A DNA stretch of 64,000 bases from Cladopsammia gracilis (GCA_022457155.1 JAJGOT010000205.1:579001-643000); one strand, 5' to 3'; positions 37,401 to 44,164 are shown, counted from the first letter of the stretch. Program-made: numbers and translations. The notes: generated by a model not told the origin, from the letters alone.

Positions 37401-40400
37401 AGGTGTCCGACGTCCCTCTAAACGGTATTCTTTAGGCACAACCCCGGCTACTTGCATTTGCTCCGAGTTCATTGGATTGTCAGCGGCTGGTCTGATTGGC
37501 CAGAGTAATTACTTTTGGTGTTACGACATTCAACTGAAAACCGCTCTAAAACTTGATTTTGCTTAACTGTCTTCGTCTGTCTTATCTGACCAGGTTGGTC
37601 CATTAACCACGTTACAGCGCATTCATTGCCAGTGTAACCACTTGACCTGGTTTGGTAGCCGCGTATTTGTGCCTCCAAATACACTGCACCTGGATACTAT
37701 CGCAATCAAGATAAAGGACCCGTCAAACTATGCCTTAGTCCTAGCCGTGCTCTGTACTACGTGTGGTCTGTACCTGATTGTTGTTGTGTGGGCTCGACGT
37801 CAGGATCGAACAGATGTGCAGAAGGTATTGAGAGTGGATAGCTAGTGCGGGGACGGGGGTGGTGGTTGAGGGGGGGAAGGGAGGGGGGAAGGGAGGGGGA
37901 AGGGAGGGGGATGGCGGGAAGGAAGAGGGGAAAGGGAGGGGAGGGGAAACACAGAGTCTGAACTTCCTACTTCTCTTGCGCCATACCCTTGGAGGTTTTC
38001 ACTTCGTTGCGCTTTGTTTTTGTTAAAATTTTCCTGTTTCCCGATCCCACCCCTTTTTCACCCGGGTTCCTGTATGCCGCCCTCCTAGATTGTGTCCAGT
38101 CATTCTTTTTCGTCGTGAATCGTACAGCGAGGCGAAAAACACTCACACCTAAAAAATATGTATGCAAAAGTAGTTTAGTTTGACGCGCGGCCATTTTGAG
38201 TTTTCCCTTTTCCTTCTTGAGTTGACAAAAGAACCGCCATTGCTTATGAACTAGATCACGAACCGAATAATTATTTTACCTTGCAAATGTACAAAACCTT
38301 CGGTGACCTAGCCATGAATCATTTACAATATAACGCAACGTTAAGGTTGTGTTTGTTTTCTTAAACTTAGCTAATGAGATTAGTATAAGGACACTCAGTT
38401 ATTCCTATATTAACAATAGACGGGGTCAACAATACTCTAAGCGGTCCAAGTCCCTTTATGGACAATACGGACGAACTAAAAAAGTTTCAAATAAATAAAT
38501 AAAAACTTGCGAGTAGCTCATATGAAGAAGACGTCACTCAGACCTCTTAACATGTACAACTTTTATGCCAAAAGAAAACCGGTTTAGCCAAACAACATGT
38601 CTCTCGAACACTTGCAACAATATGGAAAAAAAAAAGAAACGAACAACAACAACAACAACATCCGTCAGAAATTTTGGTTGGAAGATCCAATGGCACACGA
38701 CATTCCGTTTGACAAATTTCTGCTTGTTGTGCGGTGTTTTTAGTTGGTATGGGCTCCTTTCGATGACTGGTCATGACTGGTAAGCACACACTGAACCCGT
38801 AAGGTGCCCCGGGCCAATCAGACGATAAACAAGATCCTAGTGTCATATCATTTTACTGAGCGGCTTTTATTTTCTTTATTCAGACGGGAATGACTGTGAG
38901 CCCGAGTAACAGGCCAGGAGATACTCATGCTTATGAGGTCATCATCAGTACCGGTATGCGCAGACATGCTGGAACAACCGCTAACGTTGCCATGGCAATG
39001 ACAGGAGAAGGCGGCGAAAGTCACGCGTTTCTTCTCAAGAACAACCATTGTATGACGCTTGCTCGAAGCAGCGTCAATTCGTTTCTCGTGACAACTTCGG
39101 AAACTCTCGGTGAGCTCTCGTACATCCGAGTATGGCACGACAACTTCGGTGATGACCCAGCTTGGTACGTAAAACAGATATCTATTTGCGAGATTGCCAC
39201 CGATAGGGTCTGGCACTTTATATGCGAGAGTTGGCTCGCTGTTGACGAAGGCGATGGCTTGGTGGATAGAATATTCCCAGTGACGAGTAACAAGGAGATG
39301 AAAGAATTTAGGCGATTGTTTGTAACGAACGCATACAAGGACCTTACCGACTCACACCTTTGGTTCTCGGTTGTTTGCAGGCCACCACAGTCCTCTTTCA
39401 CCAGGGTACAGCGCGTATCCTGCTGCTTTTCCCTTCTTTTGTGCACCATGATGGCTAACGCCATGTGGTATGAAGCTGATAAGGGTCGTTATACTGCGGT
39501 CGAGTTAGGTCCTTTTGAATTTTCATGGGAGCAAGTTTCCATTGGAATCTGTAGCAGTCTGATCGTGTTTCCGATCAATCTGATTCTGGTTCAAATTTTC
39601 AGACACTGTCGTCCGCGGCCCTTGAAAAAATCCAGTTGCAAACCAAGAGAAAGTGTATCGTCCACTCGTACTGAAATCACGATGGTGAAATTTAGATCAG
39701 GCGAAGCCGGTTCTGCGCTTGGTTACTACTGCCCAGAAGGTCCATATCGAAGTTTAAACAAACTGTCTCCAGAACAATCCCCGACTAAATCTTCCCATAA
39801 CAACAAATTCAGCCTGAGGTCTGCCATGCGCTCCGCTCATTTGCCGTCGATTTTCGTCACTTTAGGAGCCGCTACTACCAGCGATTCAGAGAACGATATC
39901 AGATCTTTAATTGCAAGCGAATCAGGAAAATGTTCACCTGTAGAAGCCGCTGAGAAGTCCAATAACACCCGAGATGGAAAACGACTACCTTGGTGGTTTG
40001 TATACGTTGGTTGGGCGCTGGTCATTATAACTTCGCTGACCGCTGCGTCCGTCACGCTCTTGTACGGTATCGAGTTTGGATCAAACAAATCTGCACAGTG
40101 GCTCTTATCTATGTTCTTTTCAGTCACGCAAGACATCTTTGTGAGCCAGCCAATCAAGGTGGTTGGCCTTGCAATCTTTGTCGCATACATTTTTAAGAAG
40201 CCAAACACAGTCACGTTTTCTACGTCATCACGTCACAGATCAGATGAGCATTGGCTCCAAGACCAGCTCCAGGGCTTGGAAGAGGAACGTGTGGTGGTCC
40301 CTCCCGTTAAGGTGCCATCAGAGGACAATCTCCGGCAGGCCCGGGACAGAGCAGCAAAGGAGCGTGCGATGCACCTTATCTTGCTTGATTTTGGGACTTA

Positions 40401-43400
40401 TCTTGTGTTCGTGCTGCTTGTACTTCTCATCGCCTACGGATTCCGTGATAAAGATGCTTTTCATCAAAACAACGCTGTTGCAATGGTTGTACTGGGTCAA
40501 AGCTTTAGTGAAAAGCCGGATGAATTCAAGTCAGATACATTCTCTCAGGTAACTTCTCCATACATTTTGACAAGGGGTGCTCGTCCCCTCCCCGGCAAAA
40601 GTACCCAAAGTCAAATTCGCCAAACAAACAAACAAACCGAAACAAACAGAAACAAAACAAAACAAGGCAAAAACCTTTAAGTACTAAAAACACTGAAAAG
40701 TACAGTTAGGATTCGATCACAGTCATTGATTCAGCGTTTGTTTCTGGGGTTAAATAAGATACAATAATTTAATTTGGGTGAGTAATTTTTTGGCACATCT
40801 CCAGAAACCAGCTGTTTTTAACACCGTCGAGTGTCAGTTTGGACAACTTATTTGGTTGTTTGTTTAGTTTATCTCGTGGCTGTCTACTCTTGTGTGAACT
40901 TGTCTTGACGGGACTGATTTTGTCCTTACCTCGATTAGCTGAGATATTGCAATAAGGGTAACTTATAAACTGTCTGTTCACCGCATTGGTTTATACTAAA
41001 GTCAGTAGCCATTAAGTCAAGTGTAATATTCTCTGTTATTCGCGTTCCTTTGGACAGATATTTATCTCCTTTCGTTGTAGATACTCCGACAGAGAGAGAT
41101 ATGGAATTGGACGGAAAAAGCCTTGTTACCCACTCTGTACAACCTACCATTCTACTTCTACACAGGAAAAGCACCCAAGTTCATAGAAGGAGAGAGTGGA
41201 CTGTTGGTGGGCGCAGCACGGCTTCGACAGCACAGGGTGAAGAGAGGTGAGGAAGACAATAAACATATTATAAACACCCTCCCTTTCAAATAACGGTCCG
41301 AAACGCGTACTTGTGGCTACAGTGGCTGTTTGCATTGGAAAGTGTCTTTTTGTAGTTATATATTTAGTCTACAATTTTAAAATGCTTTATGCATTTCTTT
41401 TTTCAAGTTGGAAGAACAGATTAATGCAACTTGTTTTTTTTTCTCATAACGTTCACAGACGGCTAAGAGAAACTGGCAAGTTTCAGTTCTCCCCAGGGAA
41501 TCAGTTGAGGAAAGTTAAGACGACAACTGTTTCTTTACGACTGTTAATCCTAAAATAGAGCAGTATTGTAAACCAACCAGAACTCAAGGCAAAGATTGCA
41601 ACAGTGCAGAAAACGCACGAACTGCAAAAGAGTGACAAACTGAATAAGTAAAACGTCATGTATAGTTTAAAAAACGAGCAGTAGTGTATTATCAGGTTTA
41701 AAAACTCGAGGCAAAGCCGAGAGTTTTTACACCTGATAATACACGTGCTGCAAGTTTTTTGAACGGCTTCAAAAACATTCTTTCAAAAAGCGTGTCCCTT
41801 CGGAATTAAACCAATTGCGCTTTTGTGCAAAGAGGAAATTAGCATACGAGAAAAACAAGTAGACTAGACTGATTAGCATACAACACATGTGCCTCGTCTT
41901 CGACGAAGTGACCATTGCTTCCCGGCTCCTGTCGAAAGTTTTGGGATTTTATAGTTCTGAGGGAAAACATCTACTGAAAAATGCTATACTAAAGTTGTCA
42001 GGTACGGTAGATAAAACGGCTGACAATTTTTTTTTTCAGAGGTAGAGAACGAATAGAAATAAGTAGCTTGCATCTGCGAACAGGTCGCTTACCTGGCAAA
42101 TTACACGAGGGCGCTGGTGTCATTCGAATAACGGCTCACTTGTTAAACTGTTGGTTCTTTATTTTGTTGAGAAGATTCCAAATAGAATGGCGAAAGACCA
42201 GATTTCGTAAAACAGTACTGCACAAAAATATTAAAGTCACCATTTGTTGCACTAAGAATCCTGAACAATTACTACCCATATCAGTAATCTTTATATAAAG
42301 ATTACGTGTGATCTTAATATAAACATCACGGTAATTTTAAAATAATTCCCATTAAAAAATTCAGCGATAATTGCATTGTTTGCCCATTCAGCCCCGCACT
42401 CCCCTGTGACTGAAATCAAAGCCGCCACCAGGCTTTTCATAATGACCGTAGATTACCAGGTATAAAGGCTCATACACGTGATCGATTTGCGTCGTGTGAT
42501 TGGGTGATATGCTCATGAATTATTAATGAGTTTTTGAAGTTACGTTTACTCCGATTTCAGCTGGATTCACTAGCTTATAAAGATTTATAAAACTCATAAT
42601 TGTTTATCTTTCCTTTAGATTCGTGTTCTGTGGTACCCAAAGTGGAACACTTCTTTTCACGATGCATCGACGAATACGACATTACGTCAGAAGACGACCA
42701 AGCATACACGGCGGGCTGGAAGTCATTAATTAACAACACTGAGCTTCAGTCTTCATCACCAGGCCCCTGGGGCTACAGTACCTCGAGTGACCTTCACGGC
42801 TACCCGTACACGGGGGGGATAAAAACATACTCTGGGGGTGGGTATGTGCTGGAGATGTCCCACATTTATTACAAAGCCGTACGACAAATCAAGGACGCGA
42901 GAACCAGACTGTGGCTGGATCATTATACCCGTGCTGTTTTCGCGGAGTTCACCTTGTATAATCCAAACAGCAATCTCTTCTGTGCGGCTACGTTTCTAAT
43001 GGAGACGCTTCCAACAGGCGGCGTTTTACCGCGCGCGGAGGTCCTCGCGTATCGACTCTACCGCTATGTTGGGGATTTCCAGCTGTTTATTCTCGCCTGC
43101 GAGTTTTTCTTCTTTGCTATTGTTCTTTACTTCACATACCGCGAGGCCAAAAAGATTTACAAAACACGACGAAAGTATCTCGCAGAGGTTTGGAACCTAA
43201 TGGACTTGACGGTTCTGATTCTGTGTTGGATTGCAACAACTTATTACTTTATTTGCCTGGGATTGAGAAAATGGACTTTGAACGCTTATCACAAAAATCC
43301 GACCAAATTTATTAGTTTCCAGCACATCTCGGCCTGGCAGCTCACGTTTGAGGGTGTGGTCGGAGTCACCGTCTTTGTCACTTGTCTTAAATTTATCAAG

Positions 43401-44084
43401 TTGTTTCGATTCAACCGACGGATCTTTCTTCTATCCTTTACTTTAAAGCGGGCCAGTGAGGAGCTTCTTCAGTATTTGATAGTCTTCTTGATTAACTTTC
43501 TAGCGTTTGCGCAGATTTACCATTTTCTGTTAGGTAGTGACCATGGTTCGTTCAGCACGCTCTTCGGTTCCATGCAAAAACTGCTCAGTGTGCTTCTTGG
43601 AAAGTTCAACATTGAAGAAATGATGAACGCTTACAAGGCCCTGGGAGTGGTGATATTTCTTCTCTATACGATTATAACGAATTTCCTGTTTCTCAACGTT
43701 TTAATTGTTATCATAATCGATTCATTCAAAGTGGTTAAGCAGCAAAACGACCAGATGAAGAACGAGTTTGAGCTGCTCGAATACATCATGGCGCGCTTCA
43801 AGGACTGCTTGGGCATACGCACATTAAACAAAACAGCTGGTTATCCGCTTGCATACTCAAACAATGGTTTCATGCCCGCGCTCACTTCACACCCAAACAG
43901 AAGAACATGTGCGGAAAAGCTCGAGGTGATGGACAAATTGGACGAAGCCTTAAATAAGCTGGTCCTTTATGTTGATGCAGTGCAGGACATTGAAAATGAC
44001 GATGATATGCTCTGTTGCTACGTATCTCGGAGAATTCACTGTGGTCCTTTGATCAAAATTGAGAACGTCGACCATACCTTGTAA
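13421..44084 (+). CDS. PKD1-like: Polycystin-1 (PKD1)-like receptor-channel, whole gene (joined exons)
   Basis: The coding sequence is the join of 13421-13471, candidate microexon 16404-16422, 16543-17241, 18386-18555, 19021-20715, 20780-21299, 21651-22479, 22956-23535, 30126-30326, 32652-32777, 33319-33543, 35102-35344, 35829-36401, 37594-37824, 38884-40548, 41081-41246 and 42619-44084. This gives about 3,152 residues with consistent phase. Domains in order: signal peptide, WSC (about 26-95), PKD/Ig-like ectodomain with a Cys-rich insert, REJ (about 1210-1521), GAIN, GPS (HL^T near 1994/1995), TM1, PLAT (about 2057-2175), TM2-TM6, TOP domain, TM7-TM11 with pore loop, and C-tail. This is the polycystin-1 family plan: an autocleaved receptor that, in the known family, pairs with a PKD2-type subunit in ciliary or plasma membrane. 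Unlike human PKD1, I see no leucine-rich repeats or C-type lectin domain. Orthology within the family is not settled. Confidence 0.9.
13472..16403 (+). other. Intron 1
   Basis: AT-rich with no supported exon apart from the microexon at its end. GC-rich segments containing GGGCGCTTATTAG/GGGGGCACTTATTGG at about 15,905-15,920 and 16,195-16,230 look like ends of a decayed repeat. Confidence 0.5.
16404..16422 (+). CDS. PKD1-like: PKD1-like candidate microexon (19 nt)
   Basis: It lies between the acceptor TCGTATTTCAG and the donor GTAAGA. Its length (3n+1) turns the phase-0 end of exon 1 into the phase-1 entry that the WSC exon requires. It adds CRCAFL and the first base of a Tyr codon. Support is splice consensus and phase only. 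A different small exon or a sequence error could also fix the phase. Confidence 0.4.
16543..17241 (+). CDS. PKD1-like: PKD1-like exon 2: WSC domain and first PKD-like domain
   Basis: The exon runs from acceptor TTTCTGTTAG to donor CAG|GTATGT and ends in phase 1. It starts DLYLGCYG, then shows a WSC carbohydrate-binding module of about 70 residues with cysteines in GCYG, YKC, QAC, TVCYC, NPC and TSC. A PKD-type fold follows: VNFDDG (the usual xFGDG turn), then HRFVTTGEFNVTLAAS and TRTIRV. The segment holds many N-x-S/T sites, as expected for an ectodomain. Confidence 0.85.
18253..18335. repeat. 10-bp satellite (TGACATGCCC)n in intron 2
   Basis: About eight tandem copies of TGACATGCCC with point variants (TAACATGCCC, TGGCATGCTC, TGATATGCCC). 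The array ends about 50 bp before the exon 3 acceptor. The rest of intron 2 (17242-18385) holds nothing I recognise. Confidence 0.85.
18386..18555 (+). CDS. PKD1-like: PKD1-like exon 3: ectodomain
   Basis: The exon spans acceptor TTTATTTTTAG to donor ACAG|GTGAGA, entering in phase 1 (G|AC gives Asp) and leaving in phase 0. Its 56 codons contain AGTYVLPSLEFSTETSLEAW and EYPGRIQLQ, a beta-strand-rich segment with no distinct motif. It is accepted because both sites and both phases fit its neighbours. Confidence 0.7.
19021..20715 (+). CDS. PKD1-like: PKD1-like exon 4: Cys-rich segment and Ig/PKD-like ectodomain
   Basis: After acceptor TTGCATTAACAG the exon reads INRADWNSTGCAMTCHPQSN and then a cysteine-rich stretch of about 50 residues. 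Several beta-sandwich repeats follow, with many N-glycosylation sites and paired cysteines. The last one ends in a PKD-like strand (FASIGVANVTVNVSND). The open frame continues to 20811, but the next exon's frame begins before that. The best phase-preserving solution is a donor GTC|GTTGTT at 20716. Confidence 0.8.
20780..21299 (+). CDS. PKD1-like: PKD1-like exon 5: Ser/Thr-rich linker and PKD-like domains
   Basis: The exon begins after TCCTCTCAG with a proline/serine/threonine-rich linker (TSQTRSTIPTSSSKYSSS), probably O-glycosylated. A PKD-like domain follows (FRFLWNWVDNS, HSFTAPGQYFISVN). The exon ends inside the next PKD turn, YSVDYGDDSG, at donor CTG|GTAAGT in phase 1. Confidence 0.8.
21651..22479 (+). 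CDS. PKD1-like: PKD1-like exon 6: PKD domain end and start of REJ region
   Basis: Acceptor TTTTCTTTTAG; entry phase matches exon 5. It completes the PKD domain with the classic pattern HQYSESGTYTLSISANS. From about residue 1210 it moves into the receptor-for-egg-jelly (REJ) region: ATIDCGSERVMPWNQ, then LNGSASGDPN and LSFEWFCDPNGD, then YEFVLSVTKG. It exits in phase 2 at GTCAG|GTTAGC. REJ domains occur in polycystin-1 proteins and sea urchin sperm receptors. Confidence 0.85.
22480..22955 (+). other. Intron 6
   Basis: AT-rich; no repeat family, RNA gene or coding frame recognised. Confidence 0.6.
22956..23535 (+). CDS. PKD1-like: PKD1-like exon 7: REJ region
   Basis: Acceptor TTCTTATTACAG; the split codon AG|G gives Arg in CVRCKENC, a hallmark of REJ modules. 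KEFVLSSGGCNN and KICQWELHG follow, then SSEGVVIETQFRISCTGW and the closing strand YRTFPLQVK. Donor AAG|GTAAGC in phase 0. The 6.6-kb intron after it is the longest between confidently placed exons and is packed with repeats. Confidence 0.88.
23655..23740. repeat. (ATC)n microsatellite in intron 7
   Basis: Nearly pure CAT/CTT triplets, ending in an uninterrupted run of about nine ATC units. Confidence 0.95.
24531..25589. mobile_element. TTAA-flanked non-autonomous element (piggyBac-like ends)
   Basis: It is flanked by TTAA at 24527-24530 and 25590-25593. The ends are GGTGGCTCCCTATAG at the left and its inverted form CTAGGGAGCCACC at the right. Removing it rejoins the LINE frame at SETL|NWKTH, so the insertion boundaries are firm. 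The TTAA target is that of piggyBac-type transposases (established knowledge). There is no transposase inside. Another repeat is nested at about 24914-25348. Confidence 0.8.
24914..25348. mobile_element. Nested foldback repeat with CCCGGGGGGG ends
   Basis: The left arm ACTCCCGGGGGGGTACTCCC...TACGGGGATGCTCCGCCCG is mirrored on the right (CGGGCGGAGCATCCCCGTAC...CCCCCCCGGGAG). The centre has imperfect repeats of GGTATATGAAAGGGGTACC. It sits inside the TTAA element. Confidence 0.7.
26148..26746. mobile_element. MITE-like element with AACCCGTGAAT ends and a tRNA-like core
   Basis: The inverted ends AACCCGTGAAT (26148-26158) and ATTCACGGGTT (26736-26746) bound ~600 bp. A tRNA-like segment near 26468-26545 carries GTCAAGTGGTGTAAAGCGC, a GGACTT/AAGTCC anticodon-type stem and B box AGGTTCGAATT, followed by a T-rich tract resembling a Pol III terminator. 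No clear target duplication; family uncertain. Confidence 0.45.
26747..27923 (+). other. Intron 7 sequence, mostly unassigned
   Basis: It holds one imperfect hairpin at 27657-27772 (AGAGTGTTTCATCAGG against CCTGATGAAACACTCT). Nothing else is recognised. Confidence 0.5.
27928..29885. mobile_element. Large TTAA-flanked foldback element with ~790-bp arms
   Basis: TTAA lies at 27924-27927 and 29886-29889. The ends are GGTGGTTCGATAAAGTTTTC at the left and its inverted form at the right. Left arm (about 27928-28720) and right arm (about 29095-29885) mirror each other with scattered substitutions. The centre is about 370 bp. The GGTGG(C/T)TC start resembles the other TTAA element in this intron, so they may share a mobilising transposase. 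Each arm carries a 66-codon open frame of matching sequence, but without an ATG at its start. Confidence 0.82.
29888..30050 (+). mobile_element. tRNA-derived SINE fragment
   Basis: A B-box arm, CATGGGTTCGAATCCCATC, is followed by TCTGAATTTTTTTTCAGA and a tail ending TCCGCAGTTCATATGAA, like the tails at 10199-10850. The 5' half of the head is missing or replaced. It abuts the TTAA foldback element. Confidence 0.6.
30126..30326 (+). CDS. PKD1-like: PKD1-like exon 8: post-REJ segment
   Basis: Acceptor GTATTGTAG, phase 0 at both ends, 67 codons. It reads VKSFSSDAG, GPHSMLENLLAAGEFRQATQ and MTIVIVVLNQD, the helical stretch that follows REJ in polycystin-1 proteins. The donor GAG|GTTGGT is weaker than average. 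The alternative GTTG|GTACAT would break the phase with exon 9, so I prefer the first. Confidence 0.8.
30694..30986. mobile_element. Short foldback element with Penelope-like layout and hammerhead-like motif
   Basis: The duplicated 12-mer ACTGAAATGGAC flanks it (30682-30693 and 30987-30998). A 27-bp unpaired extension is followed by inverted arms: AATAAAAGTTTTGAAACTG at about 30,724 and its complement ending near 30,980. The arms extend through TTTATAAAAAGTTTAAAAGTTTTT. There is no ORF. Layout and ribozyme-like core suggest an internally deleted Penelope-like insertion in intron 8. Confidence 0.65.
30787..30833 (-). ncRNA. Hammerhead-ribozyme-like motif
   Basis: Read on the minus strand: TTCT, CTGATGA, one extra A, stem GGCCGC/GCGACC (one mismatch) with loop AGTGA, GAA, AATT, T, AGAA. 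TTCT and AGAA pair as stem I immediately around the core, and AATT gives a palindromic stem III. CTGATGA is the canonical hammerhead core. Confidence 0.45.
31263..31325. repeat. Dispersed repeat R1 (copy 3, partial)
   Basis: AACAAGAGGCTGCAAGCAGCC, TATACTCATGCG and GTAAGAAAGTTTTAT match the first part of 3905-4016. Confidence 0.5.
31383..31428. repeat. (TA)n microsatellite
   Basis: About 23 uninterrupted TA units, placed just before the duplicated block 31426-31826. Confidence 0.95.
31426..31826. repeat. Direct duplication of a ~169-bp block, 232-bp period
   Basis: The block at 31426-31594 (TACAATTATGTATACAATGTG ... GCCAATAGTGAACACCTC) is repeated at 31658-31826 with essentially no change, separated by 63 bp. 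Near-identity implies a recent local duplication in intron 8. Confidence 0.9.
31830..32651 (+). other. Remainder of intron 8
   Basis: No coding or RNA feature. ACTCATGCCGCTACGCGCATGAGTAA near 32219 recurs at 10018-10043, so it is part of an unnamed dispersed repeat. Confidence 0.5.
32652..32777 (+). CDS. PKD1-like: PKD1-like exon 9: GAIN-proximal helices
   Basis: Acceptor TGCATTTGTAG and donor CTG|GTTAGT, phase 0 both ends, 42 codons (VRSRVIKGLSKM, ITQALAGLLQAVRVTAEL). This is the helix-rich N-terminal GAIN subdomain pattern. It is too short to be found by ORF length alone; phase and family pattern support it. Confidence 0.78.
33319..33543 (+). CDS. PKD1-like: PKD1-like exon 10: GAIN subdomain A
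   Basis: Acceptor AACCCTGCAG, donor AAG|GTAAGG, phase 0, 75 codons (VDGANALTNMAKALVTTFKS, ILHGLNYVLEASVAMSSEIK). The repeated amphipathic helices fit the GAIN A subdomain. The tail of the exon is strongly charged (KDWIDDSNEARNKDHQEK). Confidence 0.82.
33665..33686. repeat. (G)22 homopolymer in intron 10
   Basis: Uninterrupted run of 22 G, a likely assembly and replication weak point. Confidence 0.95.
33890..34704. repeat. 815-bp minisatellite of GTACGCAGCAG units in intron 10
   Basis: Roughly 75 tandem units of 10-11 bp (TACGCAGCAGG, TACGCAGTAG, TATGCAGCAGG, TACACAGCAGG). The variants alternate in higher-order patterns. The minus strand is free of stops over ~640 bp, which is a by-product of the unit and not evidence of a gene. 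The array lies between exons of the GAIN domain. Confidence 0.95.
35102..35344 (+). CDS. PKD1-like: PKD1-like exon 11: GAIN domain
   Basis: Acceptor TTTCAATTTAG, donor AAG|GTCAGT, phase 0, 81 codons. It reads CERATNKSLEGVNYSAQKLL, then TLTVTRQSVSDIDD and VTFQLPQEV, moving from the GAIN helical part into its beta-sandwich. Confidence 0.82.
35829..36401 (+). CDS. PKD1-like: PKD1-like exon 12: GAIN beta-sandwich and first half of GPS
   Basis: Acceptor TTTTGTCCTAG, 191 codons, donor GAG|GTATGA in phase 0. It begins VVTMSQTPFI, contains VSIFLSLNQ and NNSQGFYLGVKLLG, and ends ACYYWNENHQAWRTDGCE. That end is the first GPS block (C..W....W...GC), which needs the next exon for the second cysteine pair. 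Confidence 0.92.
36431..36770. repeat. G-rich-ended repeat with GGTAC motifs in intron 12
   Basis: Left end GACGGGGGTGCTCGTCGG and right end GGTACGAGTAGCACCACCATC are roughly inverted. Inside are several AAAGGTAC or AGCGGTACCAA motifs. It is related in style to the repeats at 9630 and 24914. Confidence 0.5.
36924..37547. mobile_element. MITE with AGCGGTTTTC ends, split by a second MITE
   Basis: The left end AGCGGTTTTCGGTTG (36924) and right end CAACTGAAAACCGCT (to 37547) are inverted copies. Subterminal pieces also mirror (TTGTGATTGGCTAAAAG; TCTGATTGGCCAGAG). It lies in intron 12 about 45 bp before the GPS exon. A second element occupies 37101-37443. Confidence 0.7.
37101..37443. mobile_element. 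343-bp MITE with 8-bp target duplication CCGGCTAC
   Basis: CCGGCTAC flanks it exactly (37093-37100 and 37444-37451). The inverted arms are ~65 bp (GGTTAAGCCTAAAGAATACC at left; GGTATTCTTTAGGCACAACC at right). An 8-bp duplication fits hAT- or P-type transposases. The centre has a weak tRNA-like pattern (TGGTACAGTGGTACGGT, AGGTTCAATCCTG). Confidence 0.8.
37594..37824 (+). CDS. PKD1-like: PKD1-like exon 13: GPS cleavage site and first transmembrane helix
   Basis: Acceptor TTATCTGACCAG, phase 0, donor AAG|GTATTG. It reads VGPLTTLQRIHCQCNHLTWF: the second GPS block CxCxHLT, with self-cleavage expected between Leu and Thr (about residues 1994/1995). A ~20-residue hydrophobic helix follows (YALVLAVLCTTCGLYLIVVV) and then WARRQDRTDVQK, a basic stop-transfer segment. 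All residues needed for GPS autoproteolysis (His, Leu, Thr and the paired cysteines) are present. Confidence 0.93.
37851..37949 (+). repeat. Polypurine (G-rich) tract at the start of intron 13
   Basis: About 100 bp of G runs (AGGGGGGGAAGGGAGGGGGG and variants), starting 26 bases after the exon 13 donor. It could form G-quadruplex or triplex structures. The rest of intron 13 (37950-38883) has no recognisable feature beyond a short CAA repeat near 38642. Confidence 0.9.
38884..40548 (+). CDS. PKD1-like: PKD1-like exon 14: PLAT domain and TM2-TM6
   Basis: Acceptor TTTCTTTATTCAG, 555 codons, donor CAG|GTAACT in phase 0. The PLAT/LH2 domain fills the first ~120 residues (AYEVIISTGMRRHAGTTANV, IRVWHDNFGDDPAWYVKQI, WHFICESWLAVDEGDG). 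It is an intracellular lipid- or protein-binding module next to TM1 in this family. Hydrophobic helices follow near CCFSLLLCTMMANAMWY, VSIGICSSLIVFPINLILVQ, a long charged loop, FVYVGWALVIITSLTAASVT, IKVVGLAIFVAYIF and LILLDFGTYLVFVLLVLLIA. The loop between TM3 and TM4 is Ser-rich and basic, a plausible regulatory region. Confidence 0.94.
41081..41246 (+). CDS. PKD1-like: PKD1-like exon 15: start of the polycystin TOP domain
   Basis: Acceptor TTTCGTTGTAG; enters in phase 0 and leaves in phase 1 at AGAG|GTGAGG. In this phase it reads EIWNWTEKALLPTLYN, FIEGESGLLVGAARLRQHRV and KR, the most conserved signature of the polycystin extracellular loop. Longer open frames overlap it in other phases, but only this one carries the family motif and joins both neighbours. 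Confidence 0.93.
41247..42618 (+). other. Intron 15
   Basis: It holds a short palindromic repeat at 41675-41763 (GTGTATTATCAGG, AACTCGAGGCAAAGCCGAGAG, CCTGATAATACAC). Nothing else is recognised. Confidence 0.55.
42619..44084 (+). CDS. PKD1-like: PKD1-like exon 16: TOP domain end, channel module (TM7-TM11) and C-tail
   Basis: Acceptor TTTCCTTTAG; split codon G|AT gives Asp in DSCSVVPKVEHFF. The TOP domain continues (GGYVLEMSHIYYKAVRQI, TRAVFAEFTLYNPNSNLFC). Five channel helices follow: FILACEFFFFAIVLYFTY, VWNLMDLTVLILCWIATTYY, LTFEGVVGVTVFVTCLKFIK, LLQYLIVFLINFLAFAQIYH and GVVIFLLYTIITNFLFLNVL. The pore loop FGSMQKLLSVLLGKFN sits before the last helix. It has LGK where PKD2 channels have LGD. 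The C-tail has acidic, heptad-like helices (KLEVMDKLDEALNKLVLYVD) and ends at TAA 44082-44084. Confidence 0.95.
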
Positions 44085-44164
44085 TGTAATGCCCCAAGTT
44101 GGGGGGGGGGGGGGGGGGAACTGACGTACGTATCTTTTATATTTAACCTACGTTGCAAATTTAC

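Noticed and set aside
41313..41558. 81-codon ORF after exon 15 as the next PKD1-like exon
   Set aside because: Its sequence lacks polycystin motifs. The phase-1 end of exon 15 joins perfectly to 42619 (DSCSVVP), as the family requires.
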